A stretch of 64,000 nucleotides of DNA from Campanula takesimana (GCA_026119855.1 JAOWBW010002529.1:1-64000), one strand, 5' to 3'; shown: positions 11,017 to 22,601, counted from the first letter of the stretch. The notes: generated by a model not told the origin, from the letters alone. Program-made: numbers and translations.

Positions 11017-12661
11017 CCCGTTGATGATCAATAATTCTAATATTATCATGATATAATTATTTAATGCGATTATTTAATTGGTATGATCATGAGATAGATG
11101 AATTTATGTGATGGATTTTATATGAGATATAAAATATGCTTGCTAGTTAATATGGTTGTAATATTGATTTGATTAATATGTATGATTGCATGCTTAGATT
11201 ATCATGTTGTAATTGGATTATTCTATTGATGATCTTGATCTAATTTGTATGTGGAATAAATTGGTTATTGAATATATGAATTAGATGGGTTAAAATTCGT
11301 AATCTGCAATTTCATGTTTCTGTAATCTGATTATGTATAAACACGATATTAAGATTGATCGAATTTCTGAAATCTGAAAATCTGGAAAAACTGGGATTCT
11401 ACCTAAGAATCCGTACGGCTGGTTTGGGAGCCTCCAATCACATCCGTACGGATGGTTTTGGTCCACTCCCAGATTTCATTCTGACTTCTCATGTTCAGAT
11501 TGTTCTGCAAATTGTTTGCAAAATTCGAACCTGGAAACAGAAATTGGTTTCAGACGTCTGGTTTTCGAAACCGTGTTTCCTGAAACAGTTATCTGTTGAG
11601 AATTCGGAATAGTTGCAGAAATCAGAGTTCTAAAGAGTTTAGAACTGCTGTAATCTGTGAGATTAAGAGACATTGAAAGGGTCTTGAGACATGCGACCAA
11701 TCTATACGGGAATGTGGATACCTTTTGGCTTAGTTTCGACCGTATAGAGAGGTTTCCTGGTTTCTTGATCTTAGTACGGGAATGTGGATGCCTTTTGGCT
11801 TAGTTTCGACCGTACGTTTTGTGCTCTCAATTTCAAGATGCTCTGCGGATGCAGTTCCAGAATCCTGAAGAGTTCAGTGTTTCTGGGATATGCATAACTA
11901 TTCATACGGATGAATCTGGATGCTTCCAGAAACATCCATACGGATGGTTTGGGTTATACTGACTCTGATTTGTTTCAGATGGCTGGTTGTTAAACCATGT
12001 TTCCTGAAGCAGATTCAAATTCAGAAGTCCAGACCATTAATGAGATCAGAATCTTAAAGGAGTTTAAGATTGGAGAAATCTCATGATTTCAGACTTTTAT
12101 CCCTAACTAGCGCAACTAATGTCACATAAAATTAATTCAGATAATTGATTAACTTTATGTGTGTGAACCTTCTTAAAATTTAAGTTATGTGACAATCCAT
12201 GATTAAAACACTTGTTAGTACATGGGTAGTTTTATGCGGGCTCTGCCAAAGCAAGGCGCATTAATTCTATTCATTTATGAATAAGATGAGGAAAGAGTGA
12301 TTCCTATACGTTTAAAATGGTTTGACTTAATTGGGCTATCAAAAGACAAAGTTTTGGGCCTAAGGCACAGATGAGATTAAAATGTGTTAGACATATGATG
12401 TCTAAATCTCATAAAGGATCTAAGAGTCATATATGATATGATTGACAAGGAGTTGTCTACCTAATTAATTTAATTTTGAGCAGTATCGCCAAAGCGGACT
12501 TGAAATTAAATTAAAGTTGGATCTTAGACCATTTAAATTATATGATACATTGGATGTATTTGAAGGTTATATAATTTAGTGGGAGTATTTGTGAAATACT
12601 TATAATATCTTTAATTAAGTTGGTACTTATATTTAATTATATGTTTGCATAATTGTAGATA
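11017..12661 (+). other. 5' leader of element E
   Basis: Non-coding, about 1.65 kb. It carries copies of the U3 site pair at 11411-11451 (spacing 33) and, in a catacgg variant, at 11902-11943 (spacing 34), plus twin hairpins at 11701-11748 and 11774-11815. Short frames here have no domains. Confidence 0.75.
11701..11815 (+). other. Twin leader hairpins of element E
   Basis: Hairpin 1: 9-bp perfect stem tctatacgg (11701-11709) with ccgtataga (11740-11748). Hairpin 2: gtacgg (11774-11779) with ccgtac (11810-11815). Both enclose 30 nt of nearly identical sequence containing ttttggcttagtttcga. The counterpart in element D is at 24836-24974 with different but still paired stems. Confidence 0.6.
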
Positions 12662-15600
12662 ATGGCTCAAAGTACTGGTTCTTTATCATTGCGATCTATC
12701 CTTGAGAAGGAAAAACTTCAAGAAAATGGAGCTAACTACACGGATTGGATCCGTAGCCTTAGAATTGTTCTAAAGCATGAGGACAAGCTCTATATTCTTG
12801 ATGAGCCCGTTCCTGAAGAGGAACCTGCTTCTAATGCACCCAAGGATGAGAGAAACGCCTACAAGAAACACAAAAGTGATTCTCGTGAGGTGGGTTGTCT
12901 TATGCTTGCGGCCATGTGTCCAGATCTTCAGAAGACTCTTGAACACTTGAAGGCATTTGACCTTGCTCTTTCGTTGAAAGATATGTTTCAAGAACAAGCA
13001 AGGCAAGAGAGGTTCGACACTATAGCTGCCTTGGTCTCATGCAAGATGAGCGAAGGGCAGTCTATGGGCCCTCATGTTTTGAAGATGAAGGCTCATTTTG
13101 AGCATCTAGAGAGACTTGGCCATCCCATTGATGTTGAGTTGGCCACTGATTTTATTCTTAATTCATTGCCCAAAAGCTATAATCAGTTCGTTATGAACTT
13201 TAATATGCATGGGATAGATAAGTCCCTGTCTGAGTTGCATTGGATGCTAAAGACAGCGGAAAAGAAAATCGGTAAAGAAGTCGCTCCTGTGCTCGTAGTG
13301 ACAAAAGGAAGAAAAGGCTCTAAAGGCAAAGGCAAAGGGGTTAAGACAAAAGTTGTCAAACCCAAGATTGGCAAGGCAATTGTTGCTAATGCTGATGTGG
13401 CTAAACCTACTTCCCAAAAGGATGCAATCTGTTTCCACTGCAATGAGATTGGTCATTGGAAAAGAAATTGCAAGGTTTACAAGGAAGAGTTAAAGACGAA
13501 GAAGAGTAGTGGGACTGCGTCTACTTCAGGTATATATGTTATAGATATTCTACTTTCTACTTCTAGTTCCTGGGTATTAGATACCGGATGTGGATCTCAC
13601 ATTTGTTTGAATGTGCAGGCACTAAGGAATAGGAGGCTATTCAAAGATTGCGAAGTGGATCTACGCGTGGGGAATGGAGCAAGAGTTGCTGCATTAGCCG
13701 TAGGAACATATGATGTCATTTTACCTAGCGGATTAATTCTTGTTTTGAACAATTGTTATTACGTTCCGGATTTGAGTAGAAATATTATTTCAGTTTCTTG
13801 TTTGGATAATGAAGGTTATAGTTTTCTTATTAAAAATAAGAAGTTTTCTATTTATTTAAATGATATGCTTTATTGTACTGCATGTTCATTTAATGGCCTT
13901 TATGTTCTTGATGTTGAGAATGGAAATAATGAGAATATTTATAATATATATAAGAAATCCAAACCTAATGATGTAAATCATACTTATTTGTGGCACTGCC
14001 GTCTTGGTCATATTAATGAGAAGCGTATCTCAAAACTCCATAGGGACGGACTTTTGGATTCACGTGATTTTAAATCATATGAAACTTGTGAGTCTTGTTT
14101 ACTTGGAAAAACGACAAAGGCACCTTTTACTAAGTGTAGTGAAAGGGCTAGTGACTTATTGGGACTCATACATACTGATGTGTGTGGACCAATGAGCAGC
14201 AGTGCTAGGGGAGGATATCAATACTTCATAACTTTTACTGATGATTTTAGTAGATATGGCTATGTCTACTTAATGAAACATAAAAGTGAATCTTTTGAGA
14301 TATTTAGAATATTTCAAAATGAAGTACAAAATCAACTTGGTAAAACTATTAAGGCACTTCGATCTGATCGAGGTGGAGAATATTTAAGCCAAGAATTTGA
14401 CAATCATCTTAGAGATTGTGGAATTGTTTCACAATTAACTCCACTTGGAACACCACAATGGAATGGTGTGTCTGAGCGAACAAATAGGACTTTATTAGAT
14501 ATGGTCCGCTCCATGATGAGTCAAGTTGATCTTCCTTTAACCTTTTGGGGACATGCACTAGAAACTGCTGCTCTTACACTAATTAGAGTTCCAACTAAAT
14601 CTGTTCCAAAGACTCCATATGAGATGTGGACTGGAAGAAAACCTAGTTTGTCTTTCATGAAGATTTGGGGTTGTGATGCTTATGTTAAGAGAATGATCTC
14701 TGACAAACTTGCACCAAAATCTGACAAGTGTTATTTTGTGGGTTACCCTAAGGAAACTAAGGGTTATTACTTTTACAACCGCACGGACAACAAAGTGTTT
14801 GTTACCCGAGATGGTACCTTTCTAGAGAAAGAGTTTCTCTCCAAAGGAATTAGTGGGAGTAAAATTAATCTCGAAGAAGTTCGAGAACCTGAAAATAATG
14901 TGGAACAAAATGTTGGATCTGAACAAGTTTCACAAGGAGTTGTCGAACCTATTCAGAATACTCAAGTTCCTCGCAGAACTTGTAGGGTCCGATCCGAACC
15001 TGAGAGATATGGATTTCTCATGACGGATAGCAATGAAGTGGAAGTCATAGTTGATGACGAACCTACTTCCTACCAAGAAGCGATGTCCACTCCTGATTCA
15101 GATAAATGGCTTGGAGCCATGGAATCTGAAATTAAGTGCATGTATAACAATCAAGTTTGGAACTTGATTGATGCGCCCGAATGTGTAAAAACCATAGGAT
15201 GCAAGTGGGTTTTCAAAAGGAAGACTGACATGGATGGTAAGGTGCATACTTATAAAGCTAGACTTGTAGCGAAAGGCTATAGGCAGATTCATGGAATCGA
15301 CTATGATGAAACCTTTTCGCCCGTAGCAATAATCAAGTCTATAAGAATTTCACTTGCCATAGCCGCATATTTTGACTATGAGATATGGCAAATGGATGTC
15401 AAAACAGCGTTCCTTAACGGGAACTTACTTGAGGATGTTTATATGACACAACCTGAAGGTTTTGTAATTCCAGAAAATTCTAACAAAGTATGCAAATTGC
15501 AAAGATCCATTTATGGATTGAAGCAAGCCTCTAGGAGTTGGAATCTTCGATTTGATGAATCGGTCAAAGAGTTTGGCTTCATCAAGAACGAAGATGAACC

Positions 15601-16633
15601 TTGTGTATACAAGAAGATTAGTGGGAGCGTAGTACTATTTCTTGTGCTATATGTTGATGACATATTAATCATTGGAAATGACATTCCTGCACTGCAGTCT
15701 GTAAAGACTTGGTTAGGAAAGTGTTTCTCAATGAAAGACATGGGAGAAGCCGCTTACATCCTTGGCATAAGGATCTATCGTGATAGATCCAAGAAATTGA
15801 TTGGTTTAAGTCAAGATACATATATTGACAAAGTTCTTAAGAGATTCCGCATGGAAAACTCTAAGAGAGGAAATTTGCCAGTAGGTCATGGCATATCTCT
15901 AAGCAAGAATCAGTGTCCTAAGACAACTGATAAGCGTGAGAGAATGATTGGGATTCCATACGCTTCTACTATTGGATCCATCATGTATGCCATGATATGT
16001 ACTAGACCCGATGTCTCGTATGCTTTGAGCATGACGAGCAGATACCAATCAGATCCTGGTGAGAGTCACTGGATTGCAGTCAAGATGATTCTTAAGTACT
16101 TGCGAAGGACTAAAGATTCGTTCTTGGTGTATGGAGGAATGGAAGATGATCTAGTTGTAAGTGGTTACACAGATGCAAGCTTCCAAACCGACAAGGATGA
16201 TTCTAGATCGCAATCTGGATTTGTATTTGTGCTCAATGGAGGTGCTGTTAGCTGGAAGAGTTCTAAGCAAAGTACCGTAGCAGATTCTACAACTGAAGCT
16301 GAGTATATTGCTGCATCCGATGCTGCTAAAGAGACTGTTTGGATTAAAAAGTTCATTGGTGAACTAGAAGTGGTTCCTAGCATTGCTAATCCAATAGACC
16401 TTTATTGTGATAATAATGGTTCTATTGCTCAAGCAAAGGAACCTAGATCGCATCAGAAATCCAAACACATACTTAGGCGTTTTCATATCATTCGAGAGAT
16501 CGTTGATAGAGGAGACGTAAATATATGCAGAGTACCAACTGATGATAATATTACAGACCCATTGACAAAGGGACTTCCGCAAGCAAAGCATGATGGTCAT
16601 GTTAGGTCTATGGGTATTCGATACATTAATTAG
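12662..16633 (+). CDS. gag-pol: Copia Gag-Pol polyprotein, element E
   Basis: A single 1323-codon frame encodes all functions for Copia replication: particle formation, polyprotein cleavage, cDNA synthesis and integration. Visible in order: Gag with a UBN2-like helical region (residues 1-230), a Lys/Gly-rich basic tract, zinc knuckle CFHCNEIGHWKRNC (257-270), aspartic protease WVLDTGC (catalytic D307), a GAG-pre-integrase HCRLGH segment, integrase with D506, D569 and E605 (DDE), reverse transcriptase with YVDD at 997-1000, and RNase H with D1171, E1214 and D1250. The ATG follows the leader directly and the stop is 20 bp before the 3' LTR. All key catalytic residues seen are present, so it may be competent. 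Expression is not shown. No frameshift separates gag from pol, as usual for plant Copia. Confidence 0.95.
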   Translation: MAQSTGSLSLRSILEKEKLQENGANYTDWIRSLRIVLKHEDKLYILDEPVPEEEPASNAPKDERNAYKKHKSDSREVGCLMLAAMCPDLQKTLEHLKAFDLALSLKDMFQEQARQERFDTIAALVSCKMSEGQSMGPHVLKMKAHFEHLERLGHPIDVELATDFILNSLPKSYNQFVMNFNMHGIDKSLSELHWMLKTAEKKIGKEVAPVLVVTKGRKGSKGKGKGVKTKVVKPKIGKAIVANADVAKPTSQKDAICFHCNEIGHWKRNCKVYKEELKTKKSSGTASTSGIYVIDILLSTSSSWVLDTGCGSHICLNVQALRNRRLFKDCEVDLRVGNGARVAALAVGTYDVILPSGLILVLNNCYYVPDLSRNIISVSCLDNEGYSFLIKNKKFSIYLNDMLYCTACSFNGLYVLDVENGNNENIYNIYKKSKPNDVNHTYLWHCRLGHINEKRISKLHRDGLLDSRDFKSYETCESCLLGKTTKAPFTKCSERASDLLGLIHTDVCGPMSSSARGGYQYFITFTDDFSRYGYVYLMKHKSESFEIFRIFQNEVQNQLGKTIKALRSDRGGEYLSQEFDNHLRDCGIVSQLTPLGTPQWNGVSERTNRTLLDMVRSMMSQVDLPLTFWGHALETAALTLIRVPTKSVPKTPYEMWTGRKPSLSFMKIWGCDAYVKRMISDKLAPKSDKCYFVGYPKETKGYYFYNRTDNKVFVTRDGTFLEKEFLSKGISGSKINLEEVREPENNVEQNVGSEQVSQGVVEPIQNTQVPRRTCRVRSEPERYGFLMTDSNEVEVIVDDEPTSYQEAMSTPDSDKWLGAMESEIKCMYNNQVWNLIDAPECVKTIGCKWVFKRKTDMDGKVHTYKARLVAKGYRQIHGIDYDETFSPVAIIKSIRISLAIAAYFDYEIWQMDVKTAFLNGNLLEDVYMTQPEGFVIPENSNKVCKLQRSIYGLKQASRSWNLRFDESVKEFGFIKNEDEPCVYKKISGSVVLFLVLYVDDILIIGNDIPALQSVKTWLGKCFSMKDMGEAAYILGIRIYRDRSKKLIGLSQDTYIDKVLKRFRMENSKRGNLPVGHGISLSKNQCPKTTDKRERMIGIPYASTIGSIMYAMICTRPDVSYALSMTSRYQSDPGESHWIAVKMILKYLRRTKDSFLVYGGMEDDLVVSGYTDASFQTDKDDSRSQSGFVFVLNGGAVSWKSSKQSTVADSTTEAEYIAASDAAKETVWIKKFIGELEVVPSIANPIDLYCDNNGSIAQAKEPRSHQKSKHILRRFHIIREIVDRGDVNICRVPTDDNITDPLTKGLPQAKHDGHVRSMGIRYIN

Positions 16634-16638
16634 GCCTA

Positions 16639-16653
16639 GTGCAAGTGGGAGAT
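16639..16653 (+). other. Polypurine tract of element E
   Basis: gtgcaagtgggagat lies directly before the 3' LTR start (tgttggtg). The same word precedes the 3' LTR of D at 54067-54079. It would prime second-strand synthesis. Confidence 0.8.
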
Positions 16654-18022
16654 TGTTGGTGTTATGCCCTAGGCATGTTGTTTGTTAAACAAATGTTATT
16701 ATTTATAAAGATATTGAATGTTTGATTATTATGTCTTTTGCATGTTTATTATAATAATCCCCGTCCCTGATAATTATGATTAATTATTAGTATAAGTTTA
16801 ATAGATAATCATATGATGATTATGGTGTATGGGATACAATTAGACTTATGGGTATTTGTTGGAGAACAAATACTAGACTGACCCCTATGAGATTTATGTC
16901 ATGGTCACAATGTCATAATTAAGTCTCATATAGTTATATCACTGGAATCTTTAGACCTGAGGTTATTACAGTCTTCCACATGATGAACATTATGTTTGAC
17001 GTATTCAAACGTTATCCCTAACCGGATAGCTATAAAGAATATGATTGGCATAATCGGAATCATGTAGGGAAGAGTAATAAGCCAAGATGGGATTTGTTCC
17101 TCGTCAAGAGAGATGTCAAGCTTTGGCCACTCGATGAATGGTATTGATGAAATGCATGGACGTGCTCAAATAAGATTTGTGTTATCAATACATTCGGGAT
17201 CAAGAAAGCATTGAAGAAATGTAAGTTGACCATTGACCATGGCTTACGTTCAATAGACATTGTGTAACAAAGAGATTGTGTTATGTTCTATTTTAGGAAA
17301 CTTTGGAGTTCAAAGTTATACTAATTGGGTAGTCATAATGGCTTGCTAGAGTCCGCTTATGACTTACGAGGTTTGACTGGTTCGGACTCGTTGCCAACTT
17401 AGTATAATCCTACTGGATCACACACGCAGAACGGATAATTAAAAGGAGCGAAAAACGAAGTAAAACGGGTCCTGCCTAAAGGATCCGTACGGCTGAATCT
17501 GGATGCTTCCAGAAACATCCGTACGGATGGTTTTGCCGGCAGAATCAGTTTTTAGGAAAACTCTTGTTGAACAAGAAAACCTAATTCCTAAAGGGTTTCT
17601 GAAACCCCTTTAATATAAATACAGGCTGACGGGAATTGTTCCCTAGTAGTTGATTTGATCATTTCAAAAGTCTTTCTTAGAGAAAGAAATCACACATTAT
17701 ATTCTTGGGTTATTGTGATTGATTTATCTCAATTATCAAGTCACAATAATAATTAGGAGCTTTGAAGAATAGTTCTTCAACATCGTTGATGAATCCGAAG
17801 ACCTAGCAGTCAAGTTCAAGAAGGCGTTCTTGAAATCTGTTCGTTGTGTGGATCACCGGTAGAGGGCGTTTGTCTTAACGCTTAATCCAAGTTTTACATA
17901 ACGATCTAAAAGGGTTAGTTTCTTTCATCTTGTTATTATGAATTATTGTTCATAGCGGATCTAGGCTATTGGGTTTTATTCATGTCTATCTTCCGCTGCG
18001 CATGATTGAAAGAAACCCAACA
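16654..18022 (+). repeat. 3' LTR of element E
   Basis: 1369 bp, from tgttggtgtt to gaaacccaaca. It is complete and supplies the reference that shows where G entered the 5' copy. It contains the ccgtacgg pair (17485-17492, 17519-17526) and a TATA box (taatataaata, 17611-17621). Confidence 0.9.
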
Positions 18023-18059
18023 CATTCCATTATGTCTACCCAATGAAGCAATTTGGGAA

Positions 18060-18500
18060 AGCTAAAGGGAAGAAATAGCTACAGATGAATCATACTCTAG
18101 CAAAATCATTCTTGAAACAAGGCGCGCTCCTTCTACGAGGGAACATGCGCCTAGGAGCCACGCACCTCACCGCCGTGCGCCTCCTAGCCCTATGCGCCCT
18201 CCTAGAAAAAGCGCTCCAAAATTTCAAAAGAAGGATTTTGTTAAGGCTAGTTCATTTAACCCAAAAGAAGAATGCTATCCCAAAAAAAAAGTAAAGAGTT
18301 TGTAAAAACTCACGTGATTGGTGGCTTTCATCATTGTTCAATTTGTGATTGTTCTGGACATAAGGCCATGGAATGCCTTTTGAGATTCACTCCCAATGCC
18401 AAAGGGCGTAAAAATCCTAAGGTCAAGCAAGAGTGGGTCATCAAAAGTTGCTAACTCTAGGACCCAAAAAGGAATAAAGAGGACCTGCCTAAATGTTTAT
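18060..18500 (+). pseudogene. gag: C-terminal gag relic of element F
   Basis: Two frames carry the end of a SIRE-type Gag. A basic, Pro-rich tract (around 18160-18290) is built on gcgcct words encoding Arg/Ala/Pro; a zinc knuckle CSICDCSGHKAMEC lies at about 18335-18376. Stops and a shift at about 18290 separate them. The upstream part of gag was cut off by insertion of E, whose LTR ends at 18022. Confidence 0.65.
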
Positions 18501-18519
18501 ATTTTAGGTTATTTGCTTC

Positions 18520-21500
18520 ATGGCTAGATCTTCAAAAGCTAGAATGTATGAATGGATTCTCGATAGTGGATGTTCACGACATATGACTGGAGATGAATCC
18601 TTACTTGAAGATGTTCATGAAGAAAGAGGTCCCTCAGTAACATTTGGTGATAATAACAAATGTCAAGTTGTAGCATATGGAAAGCTCAAGAAGGACAAAG
18701 TGCGCATTGAAAGAGTCTCTCTTGTCGAAGGACTCAAGCACAATTTATTATCCATATCTCAATTCTGCGACAAAGGATTAGAATGCCATTTTACTTCAAC
18801 GAAATGTCTTACCAAGAATGGCAAAACTGGAGCTATATTACTCACGGGGTATCATAAGACAAATATTTATATTATTGATTTCCAAAATATGAACTCTAAT
18901 ACTAATCTTTGTTTTATAGCTAAAAGTGTGGGCGAAAATAGTTGGCTGTGGCACAAGTGCTTATGTCACTTGAACTTCAAATATCTATCTAAACTCAGCA
19001 GAAATAATCTTGTTAAAGGACTTCCCAAAGTTGCTGATCATCATGACAAGAAGTGCACCGCGTATCAACTTGGCAAACACCCGAAGCAGTCTTTCTCCAG
19101 CAAGACGAATCCTTCAACTACTAGATGTTGTAACTGCTGCACATTGATCTATTTGGACCAATTACCACTGCAAGTATTAGAGGAAACAAGTATACTCTAG
19201 TCGTGGTGGATGATTATTCTAGATATACGTGGGTGGAAATGATGATTACAAAGGACAATTGTTATGACATTCTAACCACCTTATTCAGGCTGCTCCAAAC
19301 CCAAAAAGAAGATGACATCGTTAGTGTTCGATCCGACAATGGAACAGAATTAAAAAACAACAGTGTTGCTCGATAATGCTACGATCATGGGATAGATCAC
19401 AACTATTCAACAGCTGGAGTTCCTCAAAACAATGGCGTTGTGGAAAGAAAGAATAGGACGTTGATTAAAGCAGGAAAGACGATGATAGCTGAAGCCAAAT
19501 TGCCTAAGTACTTTTGGGAAGAAGCTGTCAACACCGCATGTTTTACTCAAAATCGTTCCCTCATCAACAAACTTCACAACAAAACTCCGTATGAACTTTG
19601 GCTGGGTAGAACTCCCACCATTGCATTCTTCAAGATCTTTGGTTGCAAATCTTATATCCTCTACAACAGAAACGAACATAGAGGTAAATTCGATGCCAAA
19701 ATCGACGAAGGTATTTTTGTTGGGTATACCAAACATTCTAAATCTTTTCGTGTTTTTAATAGATCTATATTAGTGATAGTTGAATCTGTACATGTTATAT
19801 TTAATGAACATTCTCTCCTTGAGTCATATTTGGCTCCAAATGCTGCTGATAATTCTGTTGAGTTTATTGGGACAGGTGCTCCTATTCATGTTGCGCCTAT
19901 ACAAGATCAGAATGCATTAACTCAAGGAAATCCATCTACATCAGTTGCGCTGAACTTTGATAATAGCACCCCGAGTGAAGATTCAGTTGCACCGTACAAT
20001 GCGCCTGTATTCACTCCTGTGCCCCATTCTAATGCTGCACCTGGTGTCACTCCTACTTTCAATTCTGAACTAGTTCAACCCTCTATCTTTGATATTTTGA
20101 AGCTGGTAAAGATGTACCAATTGAAGATCTTCATGTTACTACAACTCAACGTAACTTACCTCCTGAAATTCGTGAAGCTAGAGGTCACCCAATAAATAAC
20201 ATCATTGGTGATCTACATGTTGGTGTTCGTACAAGGAGAGTTACAAACTTTGATGAATTGAACCGAAGAAGGCTGACGAAGCGCTCTAAGATCCAAATTG
20301 GGTTGTTGCAATGAAAGAAGAACTCAATCAATTTGAACGATGTAAGGTTTGGACTCTTGTTCCAAGACCTCATAATCAAGTAGTGATTGGTACAAAGTGG
20401 GTGTTCAGAAATAAGGTGGACGAGAATAGAACCATTACGAGAAACAAAGCAAGATTGGTTGCACAAGTCTATAGGCAAGAAGAAGGAATCGACTACGATG
20501 AAACTTTTTCGCTCGTAGCAAGACTTGAAGCTATCAGAATCTTTCTAGCTTACGCCGCTCACAATAACTTCAAGTTATATCAAATGGATGTGAAGAGCGC
20601 ATTTCTAAATGGTGAAATCCAAGAACAAGTCTACGTAGCTCAACCACCTGGGTTTGAAGATTCACAATTTCTAAATCATGTCTACAAACTCCAGAAATCT
20701 TTGTATGGGCTCAAGCAAGCACCAAGAGCATGGTATGATATACACTATCCAAGTTTCTCATTGAGAAAGGCTTCACTCGCGGTAAAATCGATACAACTCT
20801 TTTCATTGCCAAACATAATGGTCATAAATTACTTGTTCAAAATTACGTTGATGATATTATATTTGGTTCTACTAATGAATTGTTGTGCAAGCGCTTTGAG
20901 AAACTAATGAAAAGCAAGTTTGAAATGAGCATGATGGGAGAACTCACATTCTTCCTCGGGCTTCAAATCAAGAAAATGAATGGAGTCATATTTATCAATC
21001 GAGCCAAATATATAAGGGATCTAATCAAGAAGTTTGGACTAGAGAATGCAAAAGCATACGACACTCCAATGGCCATCGGCAACAAACTCGACAAAGATTT
21101 AAAAGGTAAAAAGGTTGATCAAACGCTCTATCGAGGTATGATTGGCTCACTCCTTTATCTTACTACTAGTAGGCCTGATATAATATTTAGTGTTTGTGTT
21201 TACGCTCGTTATCAATCTGACCCTAGAGAAGCGCACTTGATTGCTATGAAACGTATTATACGATATCTCTCTAGTACTGTTAACCTTGGACTTTGGTACA
21301 CTAAAGATTCAAATTTTAAAATGTAGGTTATTCAGATGCGGATTATGCAGCGTGCATAATTGACAGGAAAAGCACAAGTTGCACTTGTCATTTCCTCAGA
21401 TATCGGCTTGTGTCATGGGCGAGTAAGAACCAAGCTTCAGTATTTGTTTTAACTACGGAAGCAGAATATATCGCTGCTGGAATTTGTTACTGTCAGATAT

Positions 21501-21787
21501 TATGGATGAAGCAGCAATTGGTAGACTATGACAGTATTGAAGAAAATTGTCCCATCTACTGCGACAATACCTCAACAATCTCCGTTTCATAAAATCCCGT
21601 CATGCACTCCAAGGCAAAGCACATCGACATCAAATATCACTTCCTCAAACACCACGTGGAGAAAGGCAACATTCATTTGGAACACGTGTAAACCGACTTT
21701 CAAATCGCTGACATTCTTATAAAAGCACTATATGCAAAACGGTTCATCTTTTTGAGAGGTGAAGTGGGTATGTTTGAACTCAACTAG
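18520..21787 (+). pseudogene. pol: pol pseudogene of element F
   Basis: This was the enzymatic part of F. In order: protease WILDSGCSRHMTGD (near 18553), pre-integrase WLWHKCLCHLNF, integrase pieces DDYSRYTWV, VRSDNGTE and NNGVVERKNRT (19200-19500), a linker, reverse transcriptase [20 protein letters not shown] and [11 protein letters not shown] (20311-20745), [10 protein letters not shown] (near 20845), and RNase H with GYSDADYA and TTEAEYIAA (21330-21590). At least five frameshifts or stops lie between these segments (near 19130, 19370, 20190, 20745 and 21325). The last frame ends at 21785-21787. Gene order and motifs fit SIRE-type Copia; function is lost. Confidence 0.85.
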
Positions 21788-22402
21788 TCCATATAGTTTT
21801 GTCATTACTAATAATTTTATGTCTTTTTGAGTTATGAATATCCTAGGTCTTAAAAGTTAAATCAATTTCAAAGTTTCGAGGAAACTTTATGCGCCTGTGT
21901 ATGCGCCTCACTCACTCATTGCGCGCCCAAGTTAATTGCGCCCTATACATTTCTCCGCGCCTATGAGTTATGCGCCTCCCTTAGCGCTCAATAAATGATG
22001 CGGCTCAATCAATGCTCCACATTTATTATTCTTATGATTGAACGTACTAAATTTTTCACAAGTACTAGGTATGGTGTTATTATTTATTGCATAGAATCTT
22101 TGTCTTTTGACATTCCATAATTGTTCAAGGGTACTTGTGCAATTAATTTTCCCTCGTTTTCCATTTTTCAAAACTTTTATTTTTTGGGGATTTATTTCTT
22201 GCACCCCAAACTTACACTAAATTAGATGTTTTTGGTGTTTTTGCAAAAATTAGTCAAAATTGTTCATACACTTATGAGGGAAGTGGGACAATTTCTCTAC
22301 ACACAAGGTGTCACATCAATTGTACTTTGTGTCATTCGCTATTTATTGCTAGTCCTTTCTATGACACATCCTCATTAATGCCCATCTTTCTAAATCATAT
22401 CC
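21788..22402 (+). other. Linker between pol and the env-like gene, element F
   Basis: Non-coding. It holds a cluster of tgcgcct/gcgcgc words at about 21888-22012, then AT-rich sequence leading to the TATA box at 22403. Confidence 0.6.
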
Positions 22403-22560
22403 CTATATATAAGTTGACCTAACCCTTCCTTTTCCCCATTTGTGATAATTATCCCTCTCTCTATATCTACACTCTCTCCGCCGACCCTCTCTCTCTCTAC
22501 TCGATTTTCTTCCTTTTTCTTCTCAATTTCTGTACATTTCTTCTCATATATATATCACTC
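22403..22560 (+). promoter_or_regulatory. Candidate internal promoter and 5' UTR of the env-like gene, element F
   Basis: A good TATA box (ctatatataag, 22403-22413) is followed about 30 bp on by a CT-rich stretch with ctctctct runs, as in many plant 5' UTRs, and then the ATG at 22561. The tgcgcct cluster lies about 400 bp upstream of the TATA box. Transcription from here is an inference. Confidence 0.5.
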
Positions 22561-22601
22561 ATGGGTCCTAAACGAGCTTCTAAGCATCACAAGACGATAT
22601 G
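22561..22601 (+). pseudogene. env-like gene, exon 1 (element F)
   Basis: ATG at 22561 opens a short basic segment (Lys/Arg/His-rich, 13 codons plus two bases) ending at a gtatga donor (22602). Joining to an acceptor after aatttcag (56277) puts it in phase with the long open frame downstream. The intron would run 22602-56277 and now contains element D; without D it would be about 0.95 kb. The splice is inferred from sites and phase. Confidence 0.5.

Larger units (their letters stand above)
9813..18022 (+). mobile_element. Element E: Copia retrotransposon with intact polyprotein
   Basis: Order: 5' LTR (first 177 bp displaced by G), tRNA-iMet primer site, 1.66-kb leader, one 1323-codon gag-pol frame, polypurine tract, complete 3' LTR. 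The aligned parts of the two LTRs differ at roughly 23 of about 1190 positions by eye, about 2 percent. The right flank (from 18023) is element F; the left TSD lies outside the window beyond G. LTR length and protein order suggest the Tork/Angela-type Copia lineages; a phylogeny would be needed to be sure. Confidence 0.9.

Noticed and set aside
12770..16600. Minus-strand frames of 60-86 aa inside the E polyprotein
   Set aside because: Antisense shadows of a clearly coding plus-strand gene.
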